A stretch of 39,697 nt of DNA from Bacteroidales bacterium (lineage in GTDB: Bacteria; Bacteroidota; Bacteroidia; Bacteroidales; F082), in NCBI GenBank assembly GCA_017428285.1, contig JAFRRE010000111.1:1-39697 (forward strand). The letters run 5' to 3'. The notes below the pieces were generated by a model. That model had not been told where the DNA came from. It saw only the letters and a list, made by a program, of their open reading frames with translations, and ran no database searches. The position numbers and the translations under genes were made by a program. Of this stretch, positions 21,236 through 29,911 are shown in pieces. Each line of letters begins with the position of its first letter. Position 1 is the first letter of the stretch.

Positions 21236-22160
21236 TGTGCTTTTTCCAAACCTTAAGCAAAGCTTTACCGATGGGCGAAAGCCGATTGGAAGTATAGGAT
21301 GGGTATTGGGCCTCCGTACCGCCAAAACCAAGATAGAAACGAGCCAAATTCTCATCATCTGAGCCCTCGAAATCAAAGGTCATCGGTTGGTTGGCATATT
21401 TTTGTATCACCTGATCCAAGAGATAGGTCATGGCTTGGCGTTGCTTGCCCTCCACGGTCAGACCTGAAAACAGGAAAGTGATGCGATCCTTGGTTTTCAT
21501 GAAGATGGCGGCACAAATCAACTGTCCTATTCCTTTTTCGTTCACCCCCAACATAAAGGCGGCATTCCGTTGCTGGGCCACCTGAGCCAAACGGGTCAGC
21601 ACACCGTACTCGGCATCACCCCACTTATCGAGCAAAGCGCCACGATTGTCGCGGAACAAGGCCACCACATGGTAAGGAATCACCGTTGTGACCAATTGCA
21701 GATTATTGTCTTCCGCCTTGGCCAAATTGCGCTTTGTGTTTTGGTGATAACCCGCACGAATAGCCTCATATTCACGATTCAAGTCAAGCAGCACATTTCT
21801 ATGATATTCAACACCTTGAACTTCGTTGTTGAAGATATTGTTTTCATTCAACCTGATCTCGGCAAAACGGTATTTATTAGGAATGGCATTCAAAAACTCA
21901 TTAGTCTTTTCGGGCGTCACGTACGCTTTGGAAAACACGCCCAACTGTTGAACGAAATAAGGCTGATAGAGGTAGTTGATACCGAATTTTTTACCACCCG
22001 TCAAAGGCATCACCGACTGGTAGTCATCCTCAACGAGGGCTTCCCACTGGGGATGAACCATATCGAGATACCATGAAAAAGCGTAGATGTTGCCACATTC
22101 AGCGATGGTGGCGTCCCATTTTGATTTGTCGATTTGGTTATTTACAAGATATTGTATCAT
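21231..22160 (-). CDS. GNAT/FemAB-fold acyltransferase-like protein (309 aa)
   Basis: The overall pattern fits the FemAB-like/GNAT proteins common in Bacteroidetes: an N-terminal IYAFSWYLDMVHPQWEAL segment, GYHQNTKRNLAKAEDNNLQL (a FemAB hallmark), and FLFSGLTVEGKQRQAMTYLL followed by FDFEGSDDENLARFYLGFGG. There is no signal peptide. The acceptor is unknown; a cell-envelope amino-sugar or peptide is plausible. It starts 17 nt after the deacetylase-like gene and is probably co-transcribed with it. Confidence 0.75.
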   Translation of the reverse strand: MIQYLVNNQIDKSKWDATIAECGNIYAFSWYLDMVHPQWEALVEDDYQSVMPLTGGKKFGINYLYQPYFVQQLGVFSKAYVTPEKTNEFLNAIPNKYRFAEIRLNENNIFNNEVQGVEYHRNVLLDLNREYEAIRAGYHQNTKRNLAKAEDNNLQLVTTVIPYHVVALFRDNRGALLDKWGDAEYGVLTRLAQVAQQRNAAFMLGVNEKGIGQLICAAIFMKTKDRITFLFSGLTVEGKQRQAMTYLLDQVIQKYANQPMTFDFEGSDDENLARFYLGFGGTEAQYPSYTSNRLSPIGKALLKVWKKHK

Positions 22161-22177
22161 AAAACGAATTCTTATGC

Positions 22178-23539
22178 TTAAACCGGCCCTTCGACCCTTC
22201 GATGGGCCTCAGGGACCGCAGGCTCAGGGGCCTTGGTGATATATTCTATAAGATGGCGGTACATCTCAGGCCATCCGACCCATCGTTTCTCGCCGCCAAG
22301 GGTTTCATTGTGTGTAAGATAGATAAATGTCCCTCCTACTGCTTTCACCTCGTCAACGAGTTGTGTGGCAAGATTGAACGAGGATTCCACATCGAGATTA
22401 AGGTAGTCACGCATGGTACCATCCATCAAGGCAAAAGGATGCACGCGAAGGTTGGTCACCATGTCGTTTTCGAGGTCGTAAAATCGGAATGTGTCGGCAA
22501 TGCCTGCACGAAAACCTGCCTGCGAGGCAAAACCCATGGTGTAGTCATCACTGATGTCCAACTCAATGAGTTTCTGATAACTACGAGGGAGGTTCATCCT
22601 CAGGAAATGCTGTCGACTCTTGGTCAAGGGTCGATGTAGCACTTCGGAAAGATTGTCGATTTCCATTCTCAATTTATCGATGTCGAGATAAGAAGAAAAC
22701 GAAGGATGGATGCCCACATCGGCATAATCGCCCAAGCGTTTAATCAACGCTTGGAAAGCAGGTTTGCGAATGGAGATGCTCTTGTCGTTGGTGTCGTAGT
22801 CGCCGCAAAGAATGAAATAGATGGGCTTGAGTTTGAACTCTTTTTGTAACTCAAACTGGAAGTCAAAGGAATCAAATGGGTCTTTGCGTTTGCCTCGCAA
22901 CACCTGATGGCGTTCACGGATACGCTCACGGTCGCCAGAGGTCAAATCCTTCAAGAAACCGCCCACAGTGCGGTACAACCCCTTGCATTTATAAGCCCAG
23001 GCCGCATCCACATCGTAGGTAGGGACGAAAGTGAACTTGGGTTGTTTAAGGTCAAGATTAGGGTAGATGACCTTCAACTTGTTTCCCAAAGCCAAAGCCC
23101 AAATGTTCACCAAAGGTTTTTGAAGCATGCCATTCTCGAACATCCACGTAGACTCGGCACGAAAACGGCCATACTGGTCACGCACCTGCGAAAGGTATTC
23201 CTCATAGCGCGAGACAAGGAAAAAAGAAGCGGCAAAGACATCGAAAGGCAACAAATTGCCCTGTCCGTAGACTGCATATGGCGCCACCGTGCCCTCAAAT
23301 TCCACCGTGCGAAACGACTGCTCGTGAATATGCCGTTCAAAAAGAATGTCAACGGCCTTCACAAAAGATTCATCGCCAAGACGTTGCATTCCATAATGCA
23401 ACTTCGGTCCCTCAAAAGCCTTGAATTGCTCGCTATCAGTAGTCAAATCGTATTCAATACCCAGCAACTGCTTGAGCACCAAATCGAAGATGTACATCAC
23501 ACGACCTGTGACCTTCGGAACGAGAAACAGCATTTTCAT
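22178..23539 (-). CDS. Polysaccharide-deacetylase-like protein (453 aa)
   Basis: The N-terminal half (RVMYIFDLVLKQLLGIEYDL, then FDVFAASFFLVSRYEEYL) matches the module that precedes NodB-like domains in Bacteroidetes. The C-terminal half has the deacetylase features FVPTYDVDAAW (metal-binding Asp pair) and DVGIHPSFSSY (His), and a late YLTHNETLGG. It probably acts on a cell-envelope polysaccharide. The ATG at 23539 follows a -7 box; the longer open frame runs into dnaX antisense and is rejected. The final 17 residues (APEPAVPEAHRRVEGPV) and the stop come from a REP-like repeat. Confidence 0.82.
   Translation of the reverse strand: MKMLFLVPKVTGRVMYIFDLVLKQLLGIEYDLTTDSEQFKAFEGPKLHYGMQRLGDESFVKAVDILFERHIHEQSFRTVEFEGTVAPYAVYGQGNLLPFDVFAASFFLVSRYEEYLSQVRDQYGRFRAESTWMFENGMLQKPLVNIWALALGNKLKVIYPNLDLKQPKFTFVPTYDVDAAWAYKCKGLYRTVGGFLKDLTSGDRERIRERHQVLRGKRKDPFDSFDFQFELQKEFKLKPIYFILCGDYDTNDKSISIRKPAFQALIKRLGDYADVGIHPSFSSYLDIDKLRMEIDNLSEVLHRPLTKSRQHFLRMNLPRSYQKLIELDISDDYTMGFASQAGFRAGIADTFRFYDLENDMVTNLRVHPFALMDGTMRDYLNLDVESSFNLATQLVDEVKAVGGTFIYLTHNETLGGEKRWVGWPEMYRHLIEYITKAPEPAVPEAHRRVEGPV
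22185..22232. repeat. REP-like repeat forming the 3' end of the deacetylase-like gene
   Basis: GGCCCTTCGACCCTTCGATG, then GGGACCGCAGGCTCAGG, are rearranged pieces of the dispersed repeat. They encode the last residues of the protein. Confidence 0.65.
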
Positions 23540-23544
23540 AGGCA

Positions 23545-23552
23545 CAAAAATA
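23545..23552 (-). promoter_or_regulatory. -7 box of the deacetylase-like operon
   Basis: A perfect TATTTTTG on the minus strand lies only 5 nt upstream of the ATG at 23539. The leader would be very short, or the second Met (23533) could be used. Confidence 0.55.
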
Positions 23553-23624
23553 GGATGATTTTCAATACAAAAGGTAAAAAAGCGAAAAATGTTGCAACTT
23601 CGCCAAAGCAACACCGAAAAGTTG

Positions 23625-23632
23625 TACCTTTG
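23625..23632 (+). promoter_or_regulatory. -7 box of dnaX
   Basis: A perfect TACCTTTG lies 27 nt upstream of the dnaX ATG. No convincing -33 box is seen at 20 nt. Confidence 0.55.
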
Positions 23633-23659
23633 TCGGTTTAAAACCAAGGCTTCCCAGAT

Positions 23660-25549
23660 ATGGAAAATTTTGTCGTATCCGCTAGAAAATACAGGCCGAT
23701 GACCTTCGACACCGTTGTGGGTCAAGGCTCCATTACCAACACGTTGAAAAACGCCATTCGCAACAACACGTTGGCGCAAGCCTTCTTGTTTTGCGGTCCG
23801 CGTGGCGTGGGCAAGACCACCTGCGCCCGCATCATGGCCAAGACCATCAACTGCCTCCACCCCACCGAGAACCTTGAAGCATGCAACGAATGCGAGTCGT
23901 GCCGTGCCTTCAACAACAACGCTTCGTTCAATATCTACGAATTGGACGCTGCTTCCAACAATTCGGTGGAAGACATCCGCAGTTTGGTCGACCAGGTGAG
24001 GATTCCTCCACAAATCGGACAATACAAAGTCTACATCATCGATGAGGTCCACATGCTGTCGGCGGCGGCTTTCAACGCTTTCTTGAAGACCTTGGAAGAA
24101 CCACCTGCGTACGCCAAATTCATCTTGGCCACCACCGAGAAGCACAAAATCATTCCGACCATTCTTTCGCGTTGCCAAATCTTTGACTTCAAGCGGATTA
24201 CAGTTGATGATATTGCCAAGCATTTGGCCTTTGTGGCCCAAAGTGAAGGTGTAACAGCTGAGCCAGAAGCCTTGAACATCATTGCGCAAAAGGCCGACGG
24301 CGCCTTGCGCGACGCCCTCTCCATTTTTGACCAGATGGTCAGTTTCTCTGGCAAAACTATTACCTACAAGGATGTCATCGACAATCTGAATGTTTTGGAT
24401 TACGACTATTATTTTCAAATCATCGACCACATCCTTCATGGTAACACAAGCGACATCCTGCTCATTCTCAACGACATCATCAGCAAAGGTTTTGAGCCCC
24501 AGCATTTCATAAACGGCTTGGGCAACCATTTGAGAAGCCTCATGGTGTGCAAAGACCCGATTACAGTACAGCTCTTGGAGGTAAGCGAGCAACTACGGCA
24601 GCGCTATTTGACGCAGTCGCAGGCCTGCCCCATGCCCTTCCTCATTCGCGCTTTGGAAATCAACAACAAGTGCGACATCGACTACCGAGCTGCCAACAAC
24701 AAACGCTTACATTTGGAGATTGCCTTGTTGAAGATGTGTGCCTTGTGCAGCCAGGCCTTGAATATGCCTACGGCGCAAGCACAGCCTGTGCAGGTGGCGC
24801 AGAATAGGCCAGCAATGCAACCAACAAGTCAAACAAATACGGGTGGTGGAATCCCCCCTACCCCCTTAAAAGGGGGAGTGGCTTCCACCAGCCCTTTAAC
24901 TCAAACGGCTAAGGCCACTGAGCCCGCTGTTACTGCCAAGGGTCCTGAGCCCGTTGTTACCGTCAAGGTCCCTGAGCCTGTCGAAGGGCCGACCAACAAG
25001 CCAACTCCTCAACAATCAACAATTCAACCACAAGCCGCTTCCGTTTCGACGGGCTCAACGTCCGCTACCACCGCCACCTCCGCTGCGCCGGTCGTCCGTC
25101 CGCGTGGTGCCACGAGCAGCATCAGCATCAACAAGGCCATGCAGCAAGCTGGACAAAAGGCTGAGGAAAAAGAAGAGACTTGGGACACGCCGTTCACACA
25201 AGAGCAGCTCACAGCAGCATGGGCTGATTTCGTCAACCGTTATAAAAATGTGTCGCCCAACTTCGCGGCTGCATTGGGAAAATACACTCCTAAATTAATG
25301 GGCAACGCTGAAATCCACTTCAGCGTCGACAACCTGCTTTTTGAGCATGACACAGAGGGCATGACTGCCTTGAAGCACCATTTGAAGAACAGCCTGCACA
25401 ACAACCAATACCAACTCAAGCCCGAGTTGATGGAGCGCCCTGCCGAAATCGAGGCCTATACCGACAAAGATAAGTTTGAGAAGATGGTGGAAGAAAGGCC
25501 GTATTTGAGGACTTTGCAGACGGAATTGAAATTAGAGGGAGATCTATAA
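23660..25549 (+). CDS. dnaX: DNA polymerase III subunit gamma/tau (629 aa)
   Basis: The clamp-loader AAA+ ATPase. The N-terminal SARKYRPMTFDTVVGQ segment is followed by Walker A GPRGVGKT (46-53), the zinc-binding cysteines of CNECESC, Walker B YIIDEVHML, the LKTLEEPP and ATTEKHKIIPTILSRCQ motifs, and DGALRDALSIFD. Domain III ends near residue 375. Residues about 395-490 form a Pro/Thr/Ala-rich linker partly encoded by dispersed repeats (24845-24889, 24915-24993, 25042-25060). The C-terminal domain (EEKEETWDTPFTQEQLTAAW to the end) is the tau-like part that binds the polymerase. All motifs are intact. Confidence 0.95.
   Translation: MENFVVSARKYRPMTFDTVVGQGSITNTLKNAIRNNTLAQAFLFCGPRGVGKTTCARIMAKTINCLHPTENLEACNECESCRAFNNNASFNIYELDAASNNSVEDIRSLVDQVRIPPQIGQYKVYIIDEVHMLSAAAFNAFLKTLEEPPAYAKFILATTEKHKIIPTILSRCQIFDFKRITVDDIAKHLAFVAQSEGVTAEPEALNIIAQKADGALRDALSIFDQMVSFSGKTITYKDVIDNLNVLDYDYYFQIIDHILHGNTSDILLILNDIISKGFEPQHFINGLGNHLRSLMVCKDPITVQLLEVSEQLRQRYLTQSQACPMPFLIRALEINNKCDIDYRAANNKRLHLEIALLKMCALCSQALNMPTAQAQPVQVAQNRPAMQPTSQTNTGGGIPPTPLKGGVASTSPLTQTAKATEPAVTAKGPEPVVTVKVPEPVEGPTNKPTPQQSTIQPQAASVSTGSTSATTATSAAPVVRPRGATSSISINKAMQQAGQKAEEKEETWDTPFTQEQLTAAWADFVNRYKNVSPNFAAALGKYTPKLMGNAEIHFSVDNLLFEHDTEGMTALKHHLKNSLHNNQYQLKPELMERPAEIEAYTDKDKFEKMVEERPYLRTLQTELKLEGDL
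24845..24889. repeat. Palindromic dispersed-type repeat in the dnaX linker
   Basis: GGTGGAA and TTCCACC flank the palindrome CCCCCTTAAAAGGGGG. It is read in frame as GGGIPPTPLKGGVAST. It differs from the REP-like family around it. Confidence 0.7.
24915..24993. repeat. REP-like repeats in the dnaX linker
   Basis: Successive GAGCCCGTTGTTACCGTCAA and GGTCCCTGAGCCTGTCGAAG segments match the dispersed repeat. They are translated as PEPVVTVKVPEPVEGP. Confidence 0.7.
25042..25060. repeat. REP-like half repeat in the dnaX linker
   Basis: CGTTTCGACGGGCTCAACG matches the right half of the 20050 repeat in inverse orientation. It encodes VSTGST, the same peptide as in the HhH gene. Confidence 0.7.
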
Positions 25550-25562
25550 TGGAAAGGATGAA

Positions 25563-25686
25563 GATTCCCTACGGGAATGGCAAAGTGCCGTTATTTTTCC
25601 AGACGGCGGCTTGGGACACTTACCTACCAAAACTTGTTCATGCCGCCGTGTTACACATAACATGCTATCCATTCCCGAAGGGAATC
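25563..25686. repeat. MITE-like element with 18-bp palindromic ends
   Basis: GATTCCCTACGGGAATGG (25563-25580) and CCATTCCCGAAGGGAATC (25669-25686) are complementary at 17 of 18 positions, and each arm is itself a hairpin. An inner pair ACGGCGGC (25603-25610) and GCCGCCGT (25642-25649) nests inside. It fills most of the dnaX to peptidase gap. No coding capacity is seen. Confidence 0.65.
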
Positions 25687-25739
25687 TCACTTAAATCTTG
25701 AATCTTTGAATCTTAAATCTTTAAACATCAAATACTTAA

Positions 25740-27791
25740 ATGAAGAAAAAACACATTATCGCCATGATGACATTATGTACAATGGCAGCAGGCTGCGCCG
25801 AGAAAGCAGTCGAGACACAGACACCAGAACCGAAGAAAGAAGTTGTTCCAGCCATCGAGTTGAGCAATATGGACACCGAAATCAACCCCGCTGAGGATTT
25901 CTTCCGCTTTGTTAACGACGAGTGGTTGAAAAACAACCCGATCCCAGAAGAATACTCCACCTACGGAGCTTTCACGGAAATTGACCAACACAACGAGCTT
26001 CTCATCAAAGACATCATAGATGAGGTCTCGCAAGACACCACCGCGCAACAAGGTAGCGTTGCTCAGAAAATCCGCGACTTCTACAATGCTGGCATGGACA
26101 CCATCGCCATCGATGAGCGCGGCTACAGCGAGCTGATGCCGTATTTCGAGATGATTGACAACCTTAATGACAAAGCCCAACTGGCCGAGCTTTTAGGCAA
26201 GTTACACAGCGATGGTATTGGTGGTTTCTTTGGAGCCGGCGGGAGCCCCGATCCGAAGAATGCCGAGATGGTCATCATGCACCTCTATCAAGGTGGCTTG
26301 AGCCTTACCGACCGCGAAGACTACCTTGCTAAAGAATCGAAAGAAATGCGCGACAAATATGTCGAACATGTGGCCAAGATGTTTGAACTCACAGGAACAG
26401 AGCCAGAGGCTGCTGCCGACAAGGCCAAGCGTATCTTGGGTCTTGAGACGCAGTTGGCCACTAACTCGATGACTCGTGTGGATCGTCGTGACCCTGACAA
26501 GACCTACAACATGAGAACACTTGTCGAATTGCAGAAAACGATGCCTAACTTCGATTGGAACACCTATTTCAAGAACGCTGGTGCCCCGATGATCGAAAGC
26601 CTTAACGTGGGAATGCCAGACTTCATGGCAGCGATGGACAAAATCATCCTCAACACCGACCTCAACACCATTAAAGACTACCTGCGTTGGAAGGTTATCC
26701 ACGGCAGTGCCTCTATGTTGAGCAGCGACCTCGATGCTGAGAACTTCAGCTTCTATGGTAACTACCTCTACGGTCAGGAAGTGCAGCAGCCCCGTTGGCG
26801 CCGCATTCTTGACGCCACTTCTGGTTGTCTGGGTGAAGCCATCGGTCAGCTTTATGTGGAAAAGCATTTCCCTGCTGAAGCCAAAGAACGCATGTTGAAC
26901 CTCGTTGGAAACTTGCGCGTGGCTCTTGGAGAGCGCATCAAGAATCTCGACTGGATGAGCGAAGAAACCAAAGCCAAGGCCCTCGTCAAACTCGATGCCT
27001 TCAACGTGAAAATCGGTTATCCTGACAAGTGGAAGGACTACAGCAAGTATGAAGTCACACCTGATTCGTATTTCGCGAATGTACACCGTTCCATCCGTTT
27101 CGAGAACGAAAGGGAAATGGCCAAAATCGGAAAGCCCGTCGACAAGGAAGAGTGGTTCATGACTCCGCAGACTGTCAATGCCTACTATAGCCCAGAGATG
27201 AACGAAATCGTGTTCCCCGCCGCTATTCTTCAGCCTCCGTTCTTCAATATGGACGCTGACGACGCTGTCAACTATGGTGGCATTGGCGTGGTAATCGGTC
27301 ACGAGATGACCCACGGCTTCGACGACCAAGGCTGCAAGTATGATGAAAAGGGTAATCTCAACAACTGGTGGACCGAAGAAGATGCCGCTCAGTTCGCCGA
27401 ACGCACCAAGCAACTTGTGAAGCTCTTCGATGAGTTCCAAGTAAGAGGCTACCAAATCAACGGTCAACTCACCCTCGGCGAGAACATTGCTGACCTCGGT
27501 GGCCTTAATGTGGCATGGGATGCCTACCAGATGACCGATGAGGCCAAGGCCAACCAAAGCATCGATGGCTTCACGCCCGCCCAGCGCTTCTTCATCAGCT
27601 ACGGCACCATTTGGCGTAACAACTCGCGCGACAAGTACATCGAGCGCCAAGTGAAGACCGACGTGCACTCACCCGCTGAGGCTCGCGTTAACCGTACTCT
27701 CGGTTCAATGCCGCACTTCTACGAGGCATTCGATATTCAGCCTGAAAACGGCATGTACATTGCTCCTGAAGAACGTGCAAATATTTGGTAA
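25740..27791 (+). CDS. pepO: M13-family (neprilysin/PepO-like) metallopeptidase lipoprotein (683 aa)
   Basis: A lipoprotein signal ends at MAAGC (Cys19). The M13 N-terminal domain (INPAEDFFRFVNDEWLKNNP) and a long helical region precede the catalytic part: NAYYSPEMNEIVFPAAILQP, HEMTH (His521, Glu522, His525) and ENIADLGGL (Glu581, Asp585). The C-terminus HSPAEARVNRTLGSMPHFYE and the final aromatic W fit the family. It is a zinc endopeptidase for short peptides, anchored in the periplasm or outer membrane. All catalytic residues are present. Confidence 0.93.
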   Translation: MKKKHIIAMMTLCTMAAGCAEKAVETQTPEPKKEVVPAIELSNMDTEINPAEDFFRFVNDEWLKNNPIPEEYSTYGAFTEIDQHNELLIKDIIDEVSQDTTAQQGSVAQKIRDFYNAGMDTIAIDERGYSELMPYFEMIDNLNDKAQLAELLGKLHSDGIGGFFGAGGSPDPKNAEMVIMHLYQGGLSLTDREDYLAKESKEMRDKYVEHVAKMFELTGTEPEAAADKAKRILGLETQLATNSMTRVDRRDPDKTYNMRTLVELQKTMPNFDWNTYFKNAGAPMIESLNVGMPDFMAAMDKIILNTDLNTIKDYLRWKVIHGSASMLSSDLDAENFSFYGNYLYGQEVQQPRWRRILDATSGCLGEAIGQLYVEKHFPAEAKERMLNLVGNLRVALGERIKNLDWMSEETKAKALVKLDAFNVKIGYPDKWKDYSKYEVTPDSYFANVHRSIRFENEREMAKIGKPVDKEEWFMTPQTVNAYYSPEMNEIVFPAAILQPPFFNMDADDAVNYGGIGVVIGHEMTHGFDDQGCKYDEKGNLNNWWTEEDAAQFAERTKQLVKLFDEFQVRGYQINGQLTLGENIADLGGLNVAWDAYQMTDEAKANQSIDGFTPAQRFFISYGTIWRNNSRDKYIERQVKTDVHSPAEARVNRTLGSMPHFYEAFDIQPENGMYIAPEERANIW

Positions 27792-27799
27792 TCAATAAT

Positions 27800-27837
27800 A
27801 AATTGTAGAGACGCAAGTTTTTGCGTCTCTACAATTT
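27800..27837 (+). terminator. Perfect 17-bp hairpin, terminator and dispersed-type repeat
   Basis: AAATTGTAGAGACGCAA and TTGCGTCTCTACAATTT pair perfectly around GTTT. It follows the peptidase stop by 9 nt and ends near the next ATG (27847). The stem is longer and more AT-edged than a typical terminator and has the form of a mobile repeat. Confidence 0.75.
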
Positions 27838-27846
27838 CCATAAAAA

Positions 27847-28431
27847 ATGGGATTTAAACAATTCATAGGGAAAACGAGGCTCAAGCTCGGAGGCTGGAAA
27901 GTGGTCAACACCTACCCTAACCTCGGCAACGCCGTTTGCATCGTTGCACCACACACCGCCATCAAGGACTTCTTCATCGGCTTGGCCTTCTATTGGTCTC
28001 AAGGCATCAATTTCAAGGCCATGATGAAAATCGAGTTCTTCCAATATTGTGGTGGCATTCTGAGTAGGCCCTTGAAGAAACTCGGTGCCATACCTGTCGA
28101 CCGTGGTCACCAAAACCACCTGGTGGAACAGATGGTCGAGATGTTCAGCCAATGCGAAAACACCCATCTGGTCATCTGCCCCGAAGGCACCCGCAAGAAG
28201 GTAAAACATTGGAAAAAAGGCTTCTATGTCATTGCAGAAGGAGCTCACTTGCCTATTGCACTTGGCTTCATTGATTACAAAAAGAAGCTCTGCTCACTTG
28301 AGAAAGTCATCTATCCTTCAGGCGATTACGATAAGGACTTGGCTGAGATTTGGGACTACTATCGTTCCCGAAAAGTCATGGGGAAACACCCCGAACTTTT
28401 CAACCTTTACGACGAATACGAAAAAGACTAA
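27847..28431 (+). CDS. PlsC-like 1-acyl-glycerol-3-phosphate acyltransferase (194 aa)
   Basis: The acyltransferase box HTAIKD (His36 and Asp41, HX4D) and the PEGTR motif (112-116) are intact, with GAIPVDRG between them. It is short and lacks a strong transmembrane helix, like the compact PlsC paralogues of Bacteroidetes. It would acylate lysophosphatidate or a similar acceptor at the membrane. It is 3 nt upstream of the next gene, so the two form an operon. Confidence 0.88.
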   Translation: MGFKQFIGKTRLKLGGWKVVNTYPNLGNAVCIVAPHTAIKDFFIGLAFYWSQGINFKAMMKIEFFQYCGGILSRPLKKLGAIPVDRGHQNHLVEQMVEMFSQCENTHLVICPEGTRKKVKHWKKGFYVIAEGAHLPIALGFIDYKKKLCSLEKVIYPSGDYDKDLAEIWDYYRSRKVMGKHPELFNLYDEYEKD

Positions 28432-28434
28432 ACC

Positions 28435-29901
28435 ATGATAGACCTGAGCACAAAAATCCACGACAAGTTCACTTTGGAGTTCAAAGTGGGATTCAACACA
28501 GAACAAACCAATAAACCGGCGAAATTCCGTGACTATGTAATGAATACGTGGATTTTTGTGCCCAATAGTCTCGACATCAACGCGGCCAAGTACAGCAAAG
28601 ATGACTTTTACCGCGACCTCAAGTCGGGCGTCAGACTTATCACTCCTGCGTATGAATTGCATGAATTGGCCAACAACAACGAGTTGCTGCCCAGCAAGGC
28701 ACTCACGACCAATTTCGATGACTTGCACGCCGCACCCGACGACACGCTTGACCTCACCCATACCATCAAGATGTATTGCGCCATCACCAAGAGCGCTTTC
28801 CGCGACGCGTGTTTTTCAGCGTTACAGCAATCTGATGCAGCTACAAGGAAGGACGCTTGCCTACAATTTTTAGAAGATGGGCGCAAAGTATTAGAACGAT
28901 TCCGTTGCCTGTTCAACCAACTGAACGAGGACAATGCCACAGACCGAACCCGACAAGTCTTCGCTTACGGGGATGAGTTCTTGAGCAATGTGTTGGAAAA
29001 ATACACCTATCGCCTTCGCGATGCCATCCGCGTCAGCCATCCCGAGGAGTATCCACAAATCGAAACCCGTTTCAAAGAAATACTGCTCGGTGAGAGGAAT
29101 TATCGGGAGCAAAAAGGCTATATATGCGTGAAGATTGATGATGAAAAAGGCAACGAAGACTTTGTCTTCCGTGCTAGCCTGCTCAAAAAATTCAGTGAGA
29201 GCGACCTTTATCTCAACGCCACCAAGCGTAAGAACACCTTCCTTGTGGAGCAGATTCTCTACAGCCTTGCTGCCGGTACTGCCATGGTAGTGGCTACACT
29301 ATCTTCGTTCTTCTTCCAACAACGGTATGGCAACTTCACCTTACCTTTCCTTATCGCATTGGTAATCAGCTACATGTTTAAGGATAGGCTGAAAGACTGG
29401 TTACGACTCATCTTCGCTCGTCGTGTCAGCAGTAAGGTCTTCGACACGCGTACTGATTTTCGCGTCAAAGGAAGATACATCGGTTGGAGCAAGGACAGTG
29501 TCGACTTCATCGACAGCGACAAAATCATCCCCGAAGTCATCAAGTTACGTAGCCGTAATCCGCTCTTCGCCGAGGTGAGCGGCAAAGACGAGAAAGTTTT
29601 ACTCTACCGCAAGAAAGTGCAACTTTGGCCCAGCGAATTGGCCAAGGCCAGCCCTTATCCACTCCGAGGCATCAATGACATTTTGAGGTACAACTTCACG
29701 GAATACACCCGCAAAATGGACAACCCGAGTTTCCCTCTTTCTGGCACTTGGGAGGACAACGAATACAAACCTATAGAAGGCAAGAAAGTCTATCACATCA
29801 CCATCATCATACAATGTGTATATGATGAAGGCAATGTCGAATACAAGCGCATCGTGGTGCGTTGCGACAGGAACGGTATTGTGAACGTGAAAGTTAGCTA
29901 A
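28435..29901 (+). CDS. Hypothetical two-helix membrane protein (488 aa)
   Basis: No family recognised. Residues 1-265 are soluble and helical with many charged residues (ERFRCLFNQLNEDNATDRTR). Two transmembrane helices (about 272-294 and 301-315) are joined by a short loop. Residues 320-488 form a second soluble, beta-rich domain (RVKGRYIGWSKDSVDFIDSD, VYHITIIIQCVYDEGNVEYK). The gene begins 3 nt after the acyltransferase stop, so the two are probably translated together. A role in envelope lipid handling is possible by context only. Confidence 0.7.
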   Translation: MIDLSTKIHDKFTLEFKVGFNTEQTNKPAKFRDYVMNTWIFVPNSLDINAAKYSKDDFYRDLKSGVRLITPAYELHELANNNELLPSKALTTNFDDLHAAPDDTLDLTHTIKMYCAITKSAFRDACFSALQQSDAATRKDACLQFLEDGRKVLERFRCLFNQLNEDNATDRTRQVFAYGDEFLSNVLEKYTYRLRDAIRVSHPEEYPQIETRFKEILLGERNYREQKGYICVKIDDEKGNEDFVFRASLLKKFSESDLYLNATKRKNTFLVEQILYSLAAGTAMVVATLSSFFFQQRYGNFTLPFLIALVISYMFKDRLKDWLRLIFARRVSSKVFDTRTDFRVKGRYIGWSKDSVDFIDSDKIIPEVIKLRSRNPLFAEVSGKDEKVLLYRKKVQLWPSELAKASPYPLRGINDILRYNFTEYTRKMDNPSFPLSGTWEDNEYKPIEGKKVYHITIIIQCVYDEGNVEYKRIVVRCDRNGIVNVKVS

Positions 29902-29911
29902 GTTGCCAAAA

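Noticed and set aside
23540..24592. Upstream extension of the deacetylase-like open frame antisense to dnaX
   Set aside because: It overlaps dnaX entirely, has no known domain, and a promoter -7 box sits just before the ATG at 23539.
26202..27668. 488-codon open frame antisense to the M13 peptidase gene
   Set aside because: It mirrors a strongly supported peptidase gene with intact catalytic motifs; a shadow frame from codon bias.
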